Positions 1-8,458 of a DNA stretch of 64,000 bases are shown piece by piece. The notes under the pieces are model-generated. The model was not told the DNA's origin. It saw only the letters and a list, made by a program, of their open reading frames with translations, and ran no database searches. This DNA comes from an uncultured Pelagibacteraceae bacterium (lineage in GTDB: Bacteria; Pseudomonadota; Alphaproteobacteria; Pelagibacterales; Pelagibacteraceae). Numbering within the stretch: the stretch's first letter is position 1; every line of letters begins with the position of its first letter. Both the position numbers and the translations under genes were made by a program. Where the stretch lies: NCBI GenBank assembly GCA_902589345.1, contig CACISU010000003.1, positions 24,001-88,000 on the forward strand, written 5' to 3'.

Positions 1-701
1 AAATTGTTAATGACTTTAAAAAATCAGGAGCTAATGTAATATGTATATCTAAAACATCAAAGCATCTTAATAAGCTCAAAAGTAAAATTGGAGAAAAAAA
101 GGATATTTTTTCTGTAATTAACCTAGAAAAAAAAAATTTTCTTACAAAAATAAAAAAAATTATAAAAAATAAAAATATTCAAATAGTTATAAATAATGTT
201 GGGGGAACTCTCAATATAACTAATCCTTTAACTAGTTATAGTGAATATTTAAAAGTATTTAATATTAATTTAGGAGTAGCGGTTGAAATAAACAATTTAG
301 TTCTGCCAAATATGATTAAAAATAAGTATGGAAGAATAGTCCATATCTCATCAATTTCATCTTTAGAAAATCAAGGCCCCCCGAGCTATTGTGCAGCGAA
401 AGCAGCACTTAATGCATATGTAAGATCAGTTGGAAGATATGTTTCAAAAAACAACGTTATAATGACCTCAATCTTACCGGGTGCAGTATTAACCAGGGGA
501 GGATATTGGGATAAAAAAATGAAGACTGACAATTCTTTTGTCCGAAAATATTTAAAAGAAAGAATGGCCTCTCAAAGATTTGGTTCTTGTAAAGAGATAA
601 GTAATTTTGCACTTTTTTTATCATCAAAAGAAGCATCTTTTTGTCCTGGAAGCTCTTTTTTAGTTGATGGCGGACAGGGCAGAGTTTTTAATGTTGAATA
701 A
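1..701 (+). CDS. SDR-family oxidoreductase, 5'-truncated by window edge
   Basis: The reading frame is open from base 3, so the gene starts before the window and lacks its first 15-20 residues, including the TGxxxGIG nucleotide-binding motif. What remains is a classical short-chain dehydrogenase/reductase: an NNVGG stretch, the catalytic serine in HISSISS, the YCAAK (YxxxK) pair, and the C-terminal FLVDGGQG. It closely resembles the SDR at 41074-41844 (shared INLG/NLGLAIEINN, AYVR and LPG stretches), so the two are probably paralogues. It probably oxidises or reduces a sugar or sugar-derived hydroxyl in the cytoplasm; the substrate is unknown. The next gene starts inside its last codons. Confidence 0.85.
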   Translation, partial: IVNDFKKSGANVICISKTSKHLNKLKSKIGEKKDIFSVINLEKKNFLTKIKKIIKNKNIQIVINNVGGTLNITNPLTSYSEYLKVFNINLGVAVEINNLVLPNMIKNKYGRIVHISSISSLENQGPPSYCAAKAALNAYVRSVGRYVSKNNVIMTSILPGAVLTRGGYWDKKMKTDNSFVRKYLKERMASQRFGSCKEISNFALFLSSKEASFCPGSSFLVDGGQGRVFNVE

Positions 702-1857
702 AAAAAAAATAAGATTCCACAATAAATTTGATTGTAACCTGTGTAATAAAAAAAATCTTGTAACTTTATGGAAATTACCAAAATATCCACTAACTGAACA
801 ATTTGGAATTTTTGAAAAAAAATTTCCTTCATTTAACCAAGCGTTACAAAATTGTAGTAACTGCGGACACGTTCAATTAAAAACAATTATTGACCAGAAA
901 GTTTTATATAGTTCAAAATTTTATAACTATAAAAGCCAAATTAACGATAAAAGCAAAAATTTATCTAATTTATTTATTAAATTCTTTAAAGAAAATGTAA
1001 AAAAACAACCAAATCAAATTTTAGATGTTGGTGGAAATGATGGATATATTGTAAAAAATATTTTTCCAAAGTCTAAAAAAATCATTATTGACCCTATCGC
1101 AAAAAAAACTAAAAATAAAAAAATTGTCTATGTAAATAAATTTTTAAACGAGATAGATATACAAAAAAATTTCGGACTAATCGACTGTATAATTTGTAGG
1201 CATACGCTTGAACATATACCAAATCCAATTAAATTTATAAATCAATTGCTTCAACAAACAAATAAAAATTCAAAATATTTTTTTGAAGTTCCTTCTTATA
1301 AACATATGATTTTAAAAAAAAGATTTGATACAATTATCCACCAACATATTAATTATTTTGATAGAAATTCAATAGAAAGGATCATGAGTGCAGTAAACTG
1401 TAATTTAGTTAAATTAAAATATTTAGATAATGGACCTTGTGGAGGTTCAATTTTATTTTATTTTCAAAGAAATAAGGCAAAATACAGGATAAATAAGAAT
1501 AAAATTTATAAAAAAAGAAAATATTTTTTCAAAAAAAAATTTGAATATATAAAGGATTGTAAAAAAATTTATAATAAAGTTTCTAGAATAAGTAATTTAT
1601 ATGGCTATGGAGCTGGTTTAATGGCTGCAACTTATTTTTATTTTTTAAACATTCCAACTAAAAAAATATTATATATACTTGATGATGATGTTCATAAAAA
1701 TAACAAATCTTATAAAAACATTAATATTAAAATAAAATTTCCAAGAAATTTAAAAAAATTTATCTCTAAAAATTTTATAATTACATCTTTAGAAAATTAC
1801 AATGCTATTAGAAATAAAATATTAAAAACACTACCTAGTTTTAATATACTTAATTAA
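691..1857 (+). CDS. Sugar C-methyltransferase-like SAM-dependent methyltransferase
   Basis: This 388-residue protein has the three-part layout of the NovU/TylC3-type sugar C-methyltransferase family. The N-terminal zinc-ribbon-like part carries Cys15/Cys18 and Cys55/Cys58. A SAM-binding Rossmann domain has ILDVGGNDG near 110-118 and RHTLEHIPNP further on. The C-terminal part contains YGYGAG, as in related proteins. The family methylates a ring carbon of an NDP-keto-sugar, giving branched sugars. The ATG at 691 is chosen because it overlaps the upstream gene by only 11 nt and gives a normal N-terminus; in-frame starts further upstream add residues that are merely the other gene read in another frame. 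Three relatives lie at 13289, 24223 and 28368. The specific substrate is not evident. Confidence 0.85.
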   Translation: MLNKKKIRFHNKFDCNLCNKKNLVTLWKLPKYPLTEQFGIFEKKFPSFNQALQNCSNCGHVQLKTIIDQKVLYSSKFYNYKSQINDKSKNLSNLFIKFFKENVKKQPNQILDVGGNDGYIVKNIFPKSKKIIIDPIAKKTKNKKIVYVNKFLNEIDIQKNFGLIDCIICRHTLEHIPNPIKFINQLLQQTNKNSKYFFEVPSYKHMILKKRFDTIIHQHINYFDRNSIERIMSAVNCNLVKLKYLDNGPCGGSILFYFQRNKAKYRINKNKIYKKRKYFFKKKFEYIKDCKKIYNKVSRISNLYGYGAGLMAATYFYFLNIPTKKILYILDDDVHKNNKSYKNINIKIKFPRNLKKFISKNFIITSLENYNAIRNKILKTLPSFNILN

Positions 1858-2772
1858 AAAACTTTTTAATTTATAAAGTGGAGACATTAATATCTTCAAG
1901 TTTTTTAGTCTCAAATAGAATTTATATTTGTTATTAGTAAAATTTTTATATTGCTGATTATTATTTGTGACATCCAAAAAATTACTACCAAGCAATGTAA
2001 AAATATTGCTTATATTGAATCTCTTTACTAACTCTGGGTGATCTTTAATAATATCATTAAGCATATTTTTTATTAGGTCTTTTTTTTTATCATCAGTAAA
2101 GTTAGAGGAATGATACAGAGAATTTTCTCTTTGAAAAAAGTAAGCGATGGGTTCTGCTAAATAATAAATACCATATTTTAAAGCTGCTACATGTGCAAAA
2201 TACCAATCACAATACATGCCGTGATTCTCTCTAAAAAAATTTAAATCATAATAAACATCTTTTCTATAAATTGTTGCATGACCCCAAATAGCAAATATTT
2301 TTGTATTTAGAATGCTTATAAAATTTTCAGGACTAATAAATTCAGATTTTTTGAAACCTGTGTAGGCATCATAATATCTATAATCATTATTTTCACTTTT
2401 AAAAAATATAGGCTTAGATGTGAAAACTTTAAAATTATTATTTTTTTTTAAAATTTCTAATAGATTATCTAAATAATTAACATTAACTATATCATCAGCG
2501 GATGATGTTAATATAAATTTAGCAGTGTTATATTTTGTTATTGCGTAATTCAACAAATTTACTACACCAACATTTTTTTCATGAATTATAAATTTTATGT
2601 TTTTATGAACATTTATAATACTATTTATATAATCTTGGCATTCTTTATTTGATCCATCATCAACAATTATAATTTCAATTTCATCATTTTCTATTTTAGA
2701 TAAAGATTCAATTTTTTTTTTTAAAAAAAATAGATCATTATAATGAGGAACTATAATTGAAAGAATTTTCAT
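1831..2772 (-). CDS. Glycosyltransferase family 2
   Basis: A 313-residue GT-A glycosyltransferase. The N-terminus reads LSIIVPHYND, followed by IIIVDDGSN and the region LTSSADDIV, where the DxD-like metal/nucleotide site is expected. The middle holds an ILNTK..WGHATIYRKDV stretch typical of GT2 acceptor loops. It transfers a sugar from an NDP donor to a growing lipid-linked glycan at the inner face of the membrane; donor and acceptor are unknown. It is the last gene of a leftward block (6192 to 1831) and its 3' end overlaps the converging methyltransferase gene by 27 nt. Confidence 0.85.
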   Translation of the reverse strand: MKILSIIVPHYNDLFFLKKKIESLSKIENDEIEIIIVDDGSNKECQDYINSIINVHKNIKFIIHEKNVGVVNLLNYAITKYNTAKFILTSSADDIVNVNYLDNLLEILKKNNNFKVFTSKPIFFKSENNDYRYYDAYTGFKKSEFISPENFISILNTKIFAIWGHATIYRKDVYYDLNFFRENHGMYCDWYFAHVAALKYGIYYLAEPIAYFFQRENSLYHSSNFTDDKKKDLIKNMLNDIIKDHPELVKRFNISNIFTLLGSNFLDVTNNNQQYKNFTNNKYKFYLRLKNLKILMSPLYKLKSFLIKYIKTR

Positions 2773-2776
2773 GTTA

Positions 2777-3673
2777 TTAAAAACTTAATTTTTTTTCTAA
2801 ATTTCTAAAATCAAAATTGTTTATGTTTGAAAATTTTTTTGAAAACAATTTTTTTAATTGGTCTTGAGATCTGATCCCAACAATTACCTTAAAAAAAAAA
2901 TCAAACTTTAACAAGTATAATATTGACAGTCTTTCAATAGTCATATTTTCATATTTTTTGGAGAAATTATTAATGATTTTTATTTTTTTATAAAACTTAA
3001 CATTTAAGTCTTTTTTTATATTTTTACTATTCTTATATCTAAAAGAGCGATAATTTTTATCAAGATATCTATTTGATAAAAGACCACGGTGAAGGGTGCT
3101 ATACGAAATTAGTTTTATTTTTTTTTTGAGGCTTTTGAATTCACTAATGGCATTATTATATATTAAATTACATTTTACTTGATTTGTAAGTATTTTACAT
3201 TTTTTATGTTTAGTTATTTGTTTTAGGTTATCTAGATTATAGTTTGACACTCCATAACTCAGAATTTTTCCTTTTTTAATTAAATTGTTCATACAAAATA
3301 TTATTTCCTCCGCTGGAGTTATTGGATCGTAATGATGAAGTTGCAGAAGATCTACGTAATCTGTTTTGAGTCGTATTAGAGACTCATCTAAATTTTTTAT
3401 GATTTTTTTTGGATTATTTAAGTTATTTTTTTGCATATTAGACTTATGACCAATTTTTGACGCAATAAACCATTTGTCTCTGCACTTTCTAATTACATTA
3501 GAAATAATCTTTTCTGATTTTCCATTGCTATATACGTTTGCAGTATCTATTGAGTTTATTCCATAATCTAAAGCTAATTCACAAATTTTTATCACCTCTT
3601 TATTTTGTGCAGCATAACTAAATAGGTTGCCACCTAACATAATTTTATTAAAGATATTTTTATTTTTTTTCAT
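2777..3673 (-). CDS. Aldo/keto reductase
   Basis: A 298-residue TIM-barrel NAD(P)H-dependent aldo/keto reductase. Visible signatures are LDYGINSIDTANVYSNGKSE (catalytic Asp and Tyr), the lysine in WFIASKIGH, YVDLLQLHHYDP with the catalytic-pocket His, and GKILSYGVSNY. Family members in surface-polysaccharide clusters often reduce keto-deoxy-sugar intermediates, but no specific substrate can be read here. Its start shares an ATGA with the stop of the upstream SDR at 3670, which implies translational coupling. The C-terminus is slightly short compared with typical 320-residue members. Confidence 0.88.
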   Translation of the reverse strand: MKKNKNIFNKIMLGGNLFSYAAQNKEVIKICELALDYGINSIDTANVYSNGKSEKIISNVIRKCRDKWFIASKIGHKSNMQKNNLNNPKKIIKNLDESLIRLKTDYVDLLQLHHYDPITPAEEIIFCMNNLIKKGKILSYGVSNYNLDNLKQITKHKKCKILTNQVKCNLIYNNAISEFKSLKKKIKLISYSTLHRGLLSNRYLDKNYRSFRYKNSKNIKKDLNVKFYKKIKIINNFSKKYENMTIERLSILYLLKFDFFFKVIVGIRSQDQLKKLFSKKFSNINNFDFRNLEKKLSF

Positions 3674-4431
3674 TTTTTATTTAGAAGATAAAATGGTTCT
3701 ACCAAAGATGCACCACCATCTAAATAAAAAGTATTACCGGTAAGAATTGAGTTATTATTTTTTAAAAGGAATAGAATGGTTTCTTGCAAATCTCCAACCT
3801 GAATAACTTTACCAGAATTTTGATATAAATTTATTTTATTTAAATAAATTTTATTTTTTAAAGAAAAAATTTTCTTTTTATATCTTTTTTGAGCAATGAA
3901 ACCTAATTTTAAATTATAAACTTTAATTTTTCTCTTAACTCCATGGTAGGCAAAAAACCTTCCCATTTGTTCTAATCCAGCTTTTGAAACATGGTAGGAA
4001 CATGTCTCTTTTGTAATAAGATTAGATGCGATTGATGAAATATTCAAAATTATTAAAGTGTCTTTTTGTGATTTTTTTTTAATTATTTCTTGGGTGATAA
4101 AAAAATGGGAAGTTAAATTCACATTTATTTGATTGCACCAATCATTAATATTTTCATTTAAAACTTTTTTTTTTGAATTAAGGCGAGCATTATTTATTAT
4201 GCAGTCAATTTTTTTATATTTTGATAAAATATCTCTAATAGTGTTTTCTAGTGAAGACAAGTCTGCTAAATCACATTGGAAATTAATTAAATTTTTTGTG
4301 TTTTTATTTTTATCTTTATCTATTGAAATAATCCTATAATTCTTTTTTGATAAAAAATATGATACTTCTTTTCCTATTCCAGAAGCGGCTCCAGTAATGA
4401 GTATGTTTTTAATTTTTTTCAATCTTCTCAA
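3670..4431 (-). CDS. SDR-family oxidoreductase
   Basis: A 253-residue classical SDR. ILITGAASGIGKEV is the cofactor-binding motif, INNAR replaces the usual NNAG, and ISSIAS with YHVSK gives the catalytic Ser-Tyr-Lys. FYLDGGASL is the C-terminal cap. No ATG, GTG or CTG lies near the expected N-terminus. The start must be TTG at 4431 or, less likely, TTG at 4422, both inside the 3' end of the upstream gene. It forms an ATGA overlap with the downstream aldo/keto reductase, so the two probably act on the same sugar intermediate. Confidence 0.85.
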   Translation of the reverse strand: MRRLKKIKNILITGAASGIGKEVSYFLSKKNYRIISIDKDKNKNTKNLINFQCDLADLSSLENTIRDILSKYKKIDCIINNARLNSKKKVLNENINDWCNQINVNLTSHFFITQEIIKKKSQKDTLIILNISSIASNLITKETCSYHVSKAGLEQMGRFFAYHGVKRKIKVYNLKLGFIAQKRYKKKIFSLKNKIYLNKINLYQNSGKVIQVGDLQETILFLLKNNNSILTGNTFYLDGGASLVEPFYLLNKK

Positions 4432-5239
4432 TATATCTTGAAATTTTATTATAAGAAAGCAAAGATCTTAGTAAAAATTGTTTTTTTTTTGCAAAAATTA
4501 ATTTGTTGTTTTTAATTTGCTTGTCAATCGAGTATTGATGGTGTTTAGGGTGCTTTATAATCAAGTAAGGAATATTGCTAAAATTTGCGAAATTGCAAAA
4601 ACCAGAAGCAGAACCAATGAACATTTTTGATATTTGACTTAATACTGGTTCAAAGAATATTTGTTTATTGTTAATTATACTAATTTTTTTTTTCGGCAAA
4701 TCATTAATAATTTTATTATCTGAAGATAAAATAATAACGTTATAATTCTTATTAATAAAATAATTAATTACTTTTTTCCAAAAATTAATATGTTTTTTCT
4801 TACTCTCATACTTATTAATTTTGATGTGAATAGCTACACTTTTTTTTATATTGATAGATTTTTTTTTAAGAGTAAATTTAACTTTATTATAGCAACTCTT
4901 TTTAAAATTTAACAATGGAAATTTATTAGTTAAAATATACAATTTATTTATAATATCAAAATCATAAACATTTTTTTTTTTAAATTTTTTTTTTACATTA
5001 ATGGAATTATTACTAATTCTTTTATTGAACGATATTGAAATATTAGTATTTAAATACTTTAAAATTTTGAAATAATTTTTATAAACTTTGTTTTTTGAAA
5101 TTATATTTAAATATACTCTTTTTAAATTATTTTTTTTAGAAAAAAAAATTATTTCCTGAATAAGTACTGTGGCAGCTCCGAAGTAAAACTTTATTGGGAT
5201 TTTATAATAAAAATTATTTTGATTTTTATTTTTTTTCAT
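4409..5239 (-). CDS. Putative GT-B type glycosyltransferase (divergent)
   Basis: This 276-residue protein is not assigned with certainty. Its C-terminal half looks like the nucleotide-sugar-binding half of a GT-B glycosyltransferase: a predicted strand VAIHIKIN, then VIILSSDN, then FIGSASGFCNFANFSNIPYL. The last stretch resembles the Gly/Ser-rich donor-site loop of ADP-heptose/fucosyl-type transferases. The N-terminal half is short and very lysine/asparagine rich, so the protein is smaller than a normal GT-B enzyme (350-400). It could be a reduced transferase or a non-catalytic relative. It sits between an epimerase and an SDR in a leftward sugar block. Confidence 0.5.
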   Translation of the reverse strand: MKKNKNQNNFYYKIPIKFYFGAATVLIQEIIFFSKKNNLKRVYLNIISKNKVYKNYFKILKYLNTNISISFNKRISNNSINVKKKFKKKNVYDFDIINKLYILTNKFPLLNFKKSCYNKVKFTLKKKSINIKKSVAIHIKINKYESKKKHINFWKKVINYFINKNYNVIILSSDNKIINDLPKKKISIINNKQIFFEPVLSQISKMFIGSASGFCNFANFSNIPYLIIKHPKHHQYSIDKQIKNNKLIFAKKKQFLLRSLLSYNKISRYIEKIEKN

Positions 5240-5262
5240 AGATTGATTGATGACACAATTAA

Positions 5263-6192
5263 TTATTTTGACTTTCTTAATATAAAATTTACTACCATAT
5301 CGATTCCTTTTTCAATTTTTATATTTGCTTTCCATCTGAGTTTTTTAAGTTTACGTGAATCTAGGTGATATTTTAAATCTTTCCCCAATCTATCTTTAGA
5401 AATTTTTATGTATCTTTTATAGGGCGTTCCAACTTTTTTAGAGATTAATTTTACTAATTTTTTAATAGATATAATATCATCTCCTGAAATATGATAACAT
5501 TCCCCTATAGCACCCTTTTTTAAGATTGTTAAAAGAGCATTATTAACATCATTTATATGAATAAAATTCCTTTTTGTTTTTCCACCACCGTCTAATGGTA
5601 AAACTTTTCTATTTAATAAAAAATTAATAGTTTTTGGTATAATTCTATATTCATCTTGATTTTCCCCATAAACGTTTGATGCTCTAGTTATAATATAAGG
5701 GAGTTTAAAATATTTATTCAGTATTTCTAACGTCTGGTCACCTGTTACCCTTGATACTGCATAAGGAGTAGATGGTAAAAAAATATTATTTTCAGAAATT
5801 TTTTTACTAGTATTTCCATAAACTTCTGGCGTTGAAAAGTGAATAACTTTTCTAATTTTTTTTACTTTCCTTAACTCAAAGTAAAAATAAGGTAAAGAAA
5901 ACGAGTTGGTAAAATACCATTCGCTTGGATTTTTCCAACTTTCAGCAACTAGGCTTTTAGATATATAATTTATTATATAGGATATTTTTTTTTTATTTAA
6001 TATTTTAATTGCTTTATCTACATCTTTTTTATTATTGATATTAAAACTATAAAATTTACTTTTTAATTTGCTATTAATTTTGCTATGATTTTTTGAAAAG
6101 CAAAATACCTCGTATCCTTTTTTGAGAAAAAAATTTGCAGCTTCAGAACCTGAAAATGAGTTGCTTCCAAATATTGCTATTTTAAGTTTCAC
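5263..6192 (-). CDS. NAD-dependent epimerase/dehydratase (extended SDR, YxxxR variant)
   Basis: A 309-residue extended SDR with FGSNSFSGSEAANFF as the NAD-binding motif and HFSTPEVYG carrying the catalytic Ser/Thr region. The downstream ITRASNVYGE and KRNFIHINDV segments are typical of GDP-mannose 4,6-dehydratase/NDP-sugar epimerase relatives. The catalytic tetrad residue is altered: the motif reads YAVSR (codon AGG), not YxxxK. The start codon is GTG at 6192. It is the first gene of the leftward block, with a TATAAT hexamer about 25 nt upstream of its start. Oxidoreduction, dehydration or epimerisation of an NDP-hexose is likely, unless the Lys-to-Arg change has impaired catalysis. Confidence 0.82.
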   Translation of the reverse strand: MKLKIAIFGSNSFSGSEAANFFLKKGYEVFCFSKNHSKINSKLKSKFYSFNINNKKDVDKAIKILNKKKISYIINYISKSLVAESWKNPSEWYFTNSFSLPYFYFELRKVKKIRKVIHFSTPEVYGNTSKKISENNIFLPSTPYAVSRVTGDQTLEILNKYFKLPYIITRASNVYGENQDEYRIIPKTINFLLNRKVLPLDGGGKTKRNFIHINDVNNALLTILKKGAIGECYHISGDDIISIKKLVKLISKKVGTPYKRYIKISKDRLGKDLKYHLDSRKLKKLRWKANIKIEKGIDMVVNFILRKSK

Positions 6193-6214
6193 TTTAATAT
6201 ATTATTAGCTTTCA

Positions 6215-6220
6215 ATTATA
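6215..6220 (-). promoter_or_regulatory. Possible -10 box for the leftward block
   Basis: A TATAAT hexamer on the minus strand lies in the 260-bp divergent spacer 6193-6452, about 25 nt before the GTG start of the epimerase at 6192. No good -35 hexamer stands at 16-18 nt. In such A+T-rich DNA, chance matches are common, so this is only a candidate. Confidence 0.3.
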
Positions 6221-6344
6221 AAACAAAGTACTGGATATATATCATTAGTATTTAATTTTCTACAATAAGACTAAAAATTTTAAATTAAAAAATATTTAAG
6301 TTACTTTTTCAAGTAATATAATTGCTTTTTTTAATAAATAACTA

Positions 6345-6372
6345 TTGTTAAATTAATTATTTGGGATAGATA
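6345..6372 (+). promoter_or_regulatory. Possible promoter for the rightward block from 6453
   Basis: TTGTTA (6345-6350) and TAGATA (6367-6372) are separated by 16 nt in the divergent spacer. Transcription would begin near 6379, leaving about 70 nt of leader before the ATG at 6453. The rest of the spacer is A+T-rich with no RNA gene or convincing hairpin. Chance occurrence cannot be excluded at this base composition. Confidence 0.3.
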
Positions 6373-6452
6373 AATTAAACATTTTTATAAAAACTTTAAA
6401 TTAAGAGGTAATTATAGTAAGTTTCAATTTTTTAACTTATCAACATTCAAAA

Positions 6453-7496
6453 ATGGAAAACTATTTTAACTCAGCCCTTATTAAAAAAAAAAATAAAATT
6501 ATTTTTGAAAAATTAAAATTTTCTAAATTACAAAAAGGTCAAGTATTGGTAAAAATAATTTATAGCAGTCTATGCCGCTCTCAACTAATGGAATTTTTAG
6601 GTAAAAGAAAAAATACCAAATATATGCCACATCTATTTGGTCATGAAGCAGTTGGAAAAGTTATAGATAAAAATAAGCTTGTTAAGAAAGTAAATTTAAA
6701 TGATAAAGTAATATTATCTTGGATTAAATCTAGTGGATTACAATCAAAAAAACCACAATACAAATCTGTAAAAAATAAGTTTGTAAATTCAGGAATGTTA
6801 ACAACATTCTCAGAATACGTCATATGTTCTGAAAATAATTTAATTAAAAAACCAAAAGACCTTCCAGATAAATTTGCAAGTTTGTTTGGATGTGCTTTTT
6901 TAACTGGTGGGGGAATGGCTTATTCATTTTTAAACTCAAGAAAAGATAAAAATATTATTATATATGGTTTAGGAGGAGTGGGTGTTGCAATCCTATTGTA
7001 TCTTAAATCAATCAATAATATTAATGTAATAGTGATTGATAATGATAAAAAAAAAATAAAATTTTCAAAAAAATTAGGATTTAAAAATAGTTTTTTATCA
7101 AGTAATTTTAAAAATTTAGAAAAAAAAATTATTTCTATATATAAAGAAAAAGCTGATATATGTTTTGAGACCTGTGGGCAAACCTTTACAATTGAAGAAT
7201 CAATTAATTTAATAAAAAATAACGGAAAAGTGGTTTTTTGTTCACATCCTGAGACAGGTAAAAAAATAAAAATTGATCCACATGAATTAATTAAAGGAAA
7301 AAAGATTTATGGTACATGGGGAGGAAATTTAAATCCAGATCTTTTTTTTAAAAAAGTTTATTTTAAAATTAAAAAAAATTTAAAGCATTTAGATATGTTA
7401 AATAACAAGGTTTATAACCTTAAAGAAATAAATAAAGCATTTAATGAATTTAATAACGGTAAAGTATTTAGACCAATAATAAAGCTAAGTAAATAA
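6453..7496 (+). CDS. Zinc-type alcohol dehydrogenase-like (MDR family)
   Basis: A 347-residue medium-chain dehydrogenase/reductase. The N-terminal catalytic domain has SSLCRSQLMEF (catalytic-zinc cysteine position) and LFGHEAVGKV (the GHE motif). The cofactor domain contains IIYGLGGVGVAILL with the glycine-rich loop, then FETCGQ. The structural-zinc four-cysteine lobe seems reduced: the segment around SGLQSKKPQYKSV lacks the usual CxxCxxC. The stop overlaps the next start as TAATG. Upstream of a two-subunit ThDP enzyme, it probably supplies or reduces an aldehyde or keto intermediate of the same sugar pathway. Confidence 0.85.
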   Translation: MENYFNSALIKKKNKIIFEKLKFSKLQKGQVLVKIIYSSLCRSQLMEFLGKRKNTKYMPHLFGHEAVGKVIDKNKLVKKVNLNDKVILSWIKSSGLQSKKPQYKSVKNKFVNSGMLTTFSEYVICSENNLIKKPKDLPDKFASLFGCAFLTGGGMAYSFLNSRKDKNIIIYGLGGVGVAILLYLKSINNINVIVIDNDKKKIKFSKKLGFKNSFLSSNFKNLEKKIISIYKEKADICFETCGQTFTIEESINLIKNNGKVVFCSHPETGKKIKIDPHELIKGKKIYGTWGGNLNPDLFFKKVYFKIKKNLKHLDMLNNKVYNLKEINKAFNEFNNGKVFRPIIKLSK

Positions 7497-8452
7497 TGAA
7501 AAAAAATATTTTAAAACTTTTCAAAAAAATGCTTAGAATCAGAATGATTGAAGAACGCATATCTTCAAATTATAAGTTACAAATGATGAGATGTCCTGTA
7601 CACCTTTCAATTGGTCAAGAGTCAATAGCAGTTGCGATATGTGAAAATTTAAAAGATCAAGATTTATTAGTTACAGCACATAGATCACATGCACATTATC
7701 TAGGTAAGGGTGGAAATTTAAAAAAAATGATTGCAGAATTACATGGAAAAGAAAATGGGGTAGCTGGTGGTTTAGGTGGGTCAATGCACTTACTAGATCT
7801 AAAAAAAAATATTATGGCAGCAGTACCTATTGTAGGTAGCACAATTGCCATAGGAGTTGGTTTAGCTTGGGCAAACAAACTTCAAGGAAAAAAAGATATA
7901 ACTGTTATTTTTTTTGGAGATGGAGCAACAGAAGAAGGTATTTTTTTAGAAAGTTTAGATTTTGCATCACTCCATAATTTAAGAATATTATTTGTTTGCG
8001 AGGATAATAAATTTTCTGTGAATACTCCTATCAATCAGAGGCAAAATCCTAAAAGAAATCTTTGCAAATTATCAGAAGGAATAGGAATTAAAAGTTACAA
8101 ACTTAAAGATCATGATTTAATGAAGGTATTTTTAAAATCAAAAAAAATAATTAATTATATTAAAAACGTCTCCAGACCATCACTTTTAGATATAGATACA
8201 TATAGATACCTAGAACATTGTGGACCAAATAGTGATGATTATTTAAATTATAGAAACCCTAAAGAAGTAAAAAAATGGAAAAAAAATTGTCAAATCGAAA
8301 AGTATCAGAATTTATTATTTAAACAAAAATCTACTAAACTAAATGATATTAAAAAAAGTATAAATAAAGAAATCGATAATGCATTTAAATATGCTTATGC
8401 AGGAAAAAAACCTAAAAAAATTATTTTAGAAAATTTGATAATTAAAAAATAA
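7496..8452 (+). CDS. ThDP-dependent dehydrogenase E1 component, alpha subunit-like
   Basis: A 318-residue homologue of the alpha subunit of pyruvate/acetoin/2-oxoacid dehydrogenase E1. Evidence includes RMIEERIS, VTAHRSHAHYL, GKENGVAGGLGGSMHL, and the ThDP/Mg-binding motif GDGATEEGIF...CEDNKFS. It pairs with the beta subunit six bases downstream. No E2 (lipoyl acyltransferase) or E3 gene is nearby, so a classical dehydrogenase complex is unlikely. In carbohydrate clusters such E1 pairs are thought to add a two-carbon unit to a keto-sugar (the avilamycin AviB1/AviB2 pair is a proposed precedent). That role here is inference. Confidence 0.9.
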   Translation: MKKNILKLFKKMLRIRMIEERISSNYKLQMMRCPVHLSIGQESIAVAICENLKDQDLLVTAHRSHAHYLGKGGNLKKMIAELHGKENGVAGGLGGSMHLLDLKKNIMAAVPIVGSTIAIGVGLAWANKLQGKKDITVIFFGDGATEEGIFLESLDFASLHNLRILFVCEDNKFSVNTPINQRQNPKRNLCKLSEGIGIKSYKLKDHDLMKVFLKSKKIINYIKNVSRPSLLDIDTYRYLEHCGPNSDDYLNYRNPKEVKKWKKNCQIEKYQNLLFKQKSTKLNDIKKSINKEIDNAFKYAYAGKKPKKIILENLIIKK

Positions 8453-8458
8453 AAAAAT

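Noticed and set aside
572..832. Minus-strand open frame
   Set aside because: Overlaps two recognisable rightward genes and encodes no recognisable protein; shadow of A+T-rich coding sequence.
6193..6452. Riboswitch or small RNA in the 260-bp divergent spacer
   Set aside because: No conserved aptamer core or GC-rich hairpin can be seen; only weak promoter-like hexamers.
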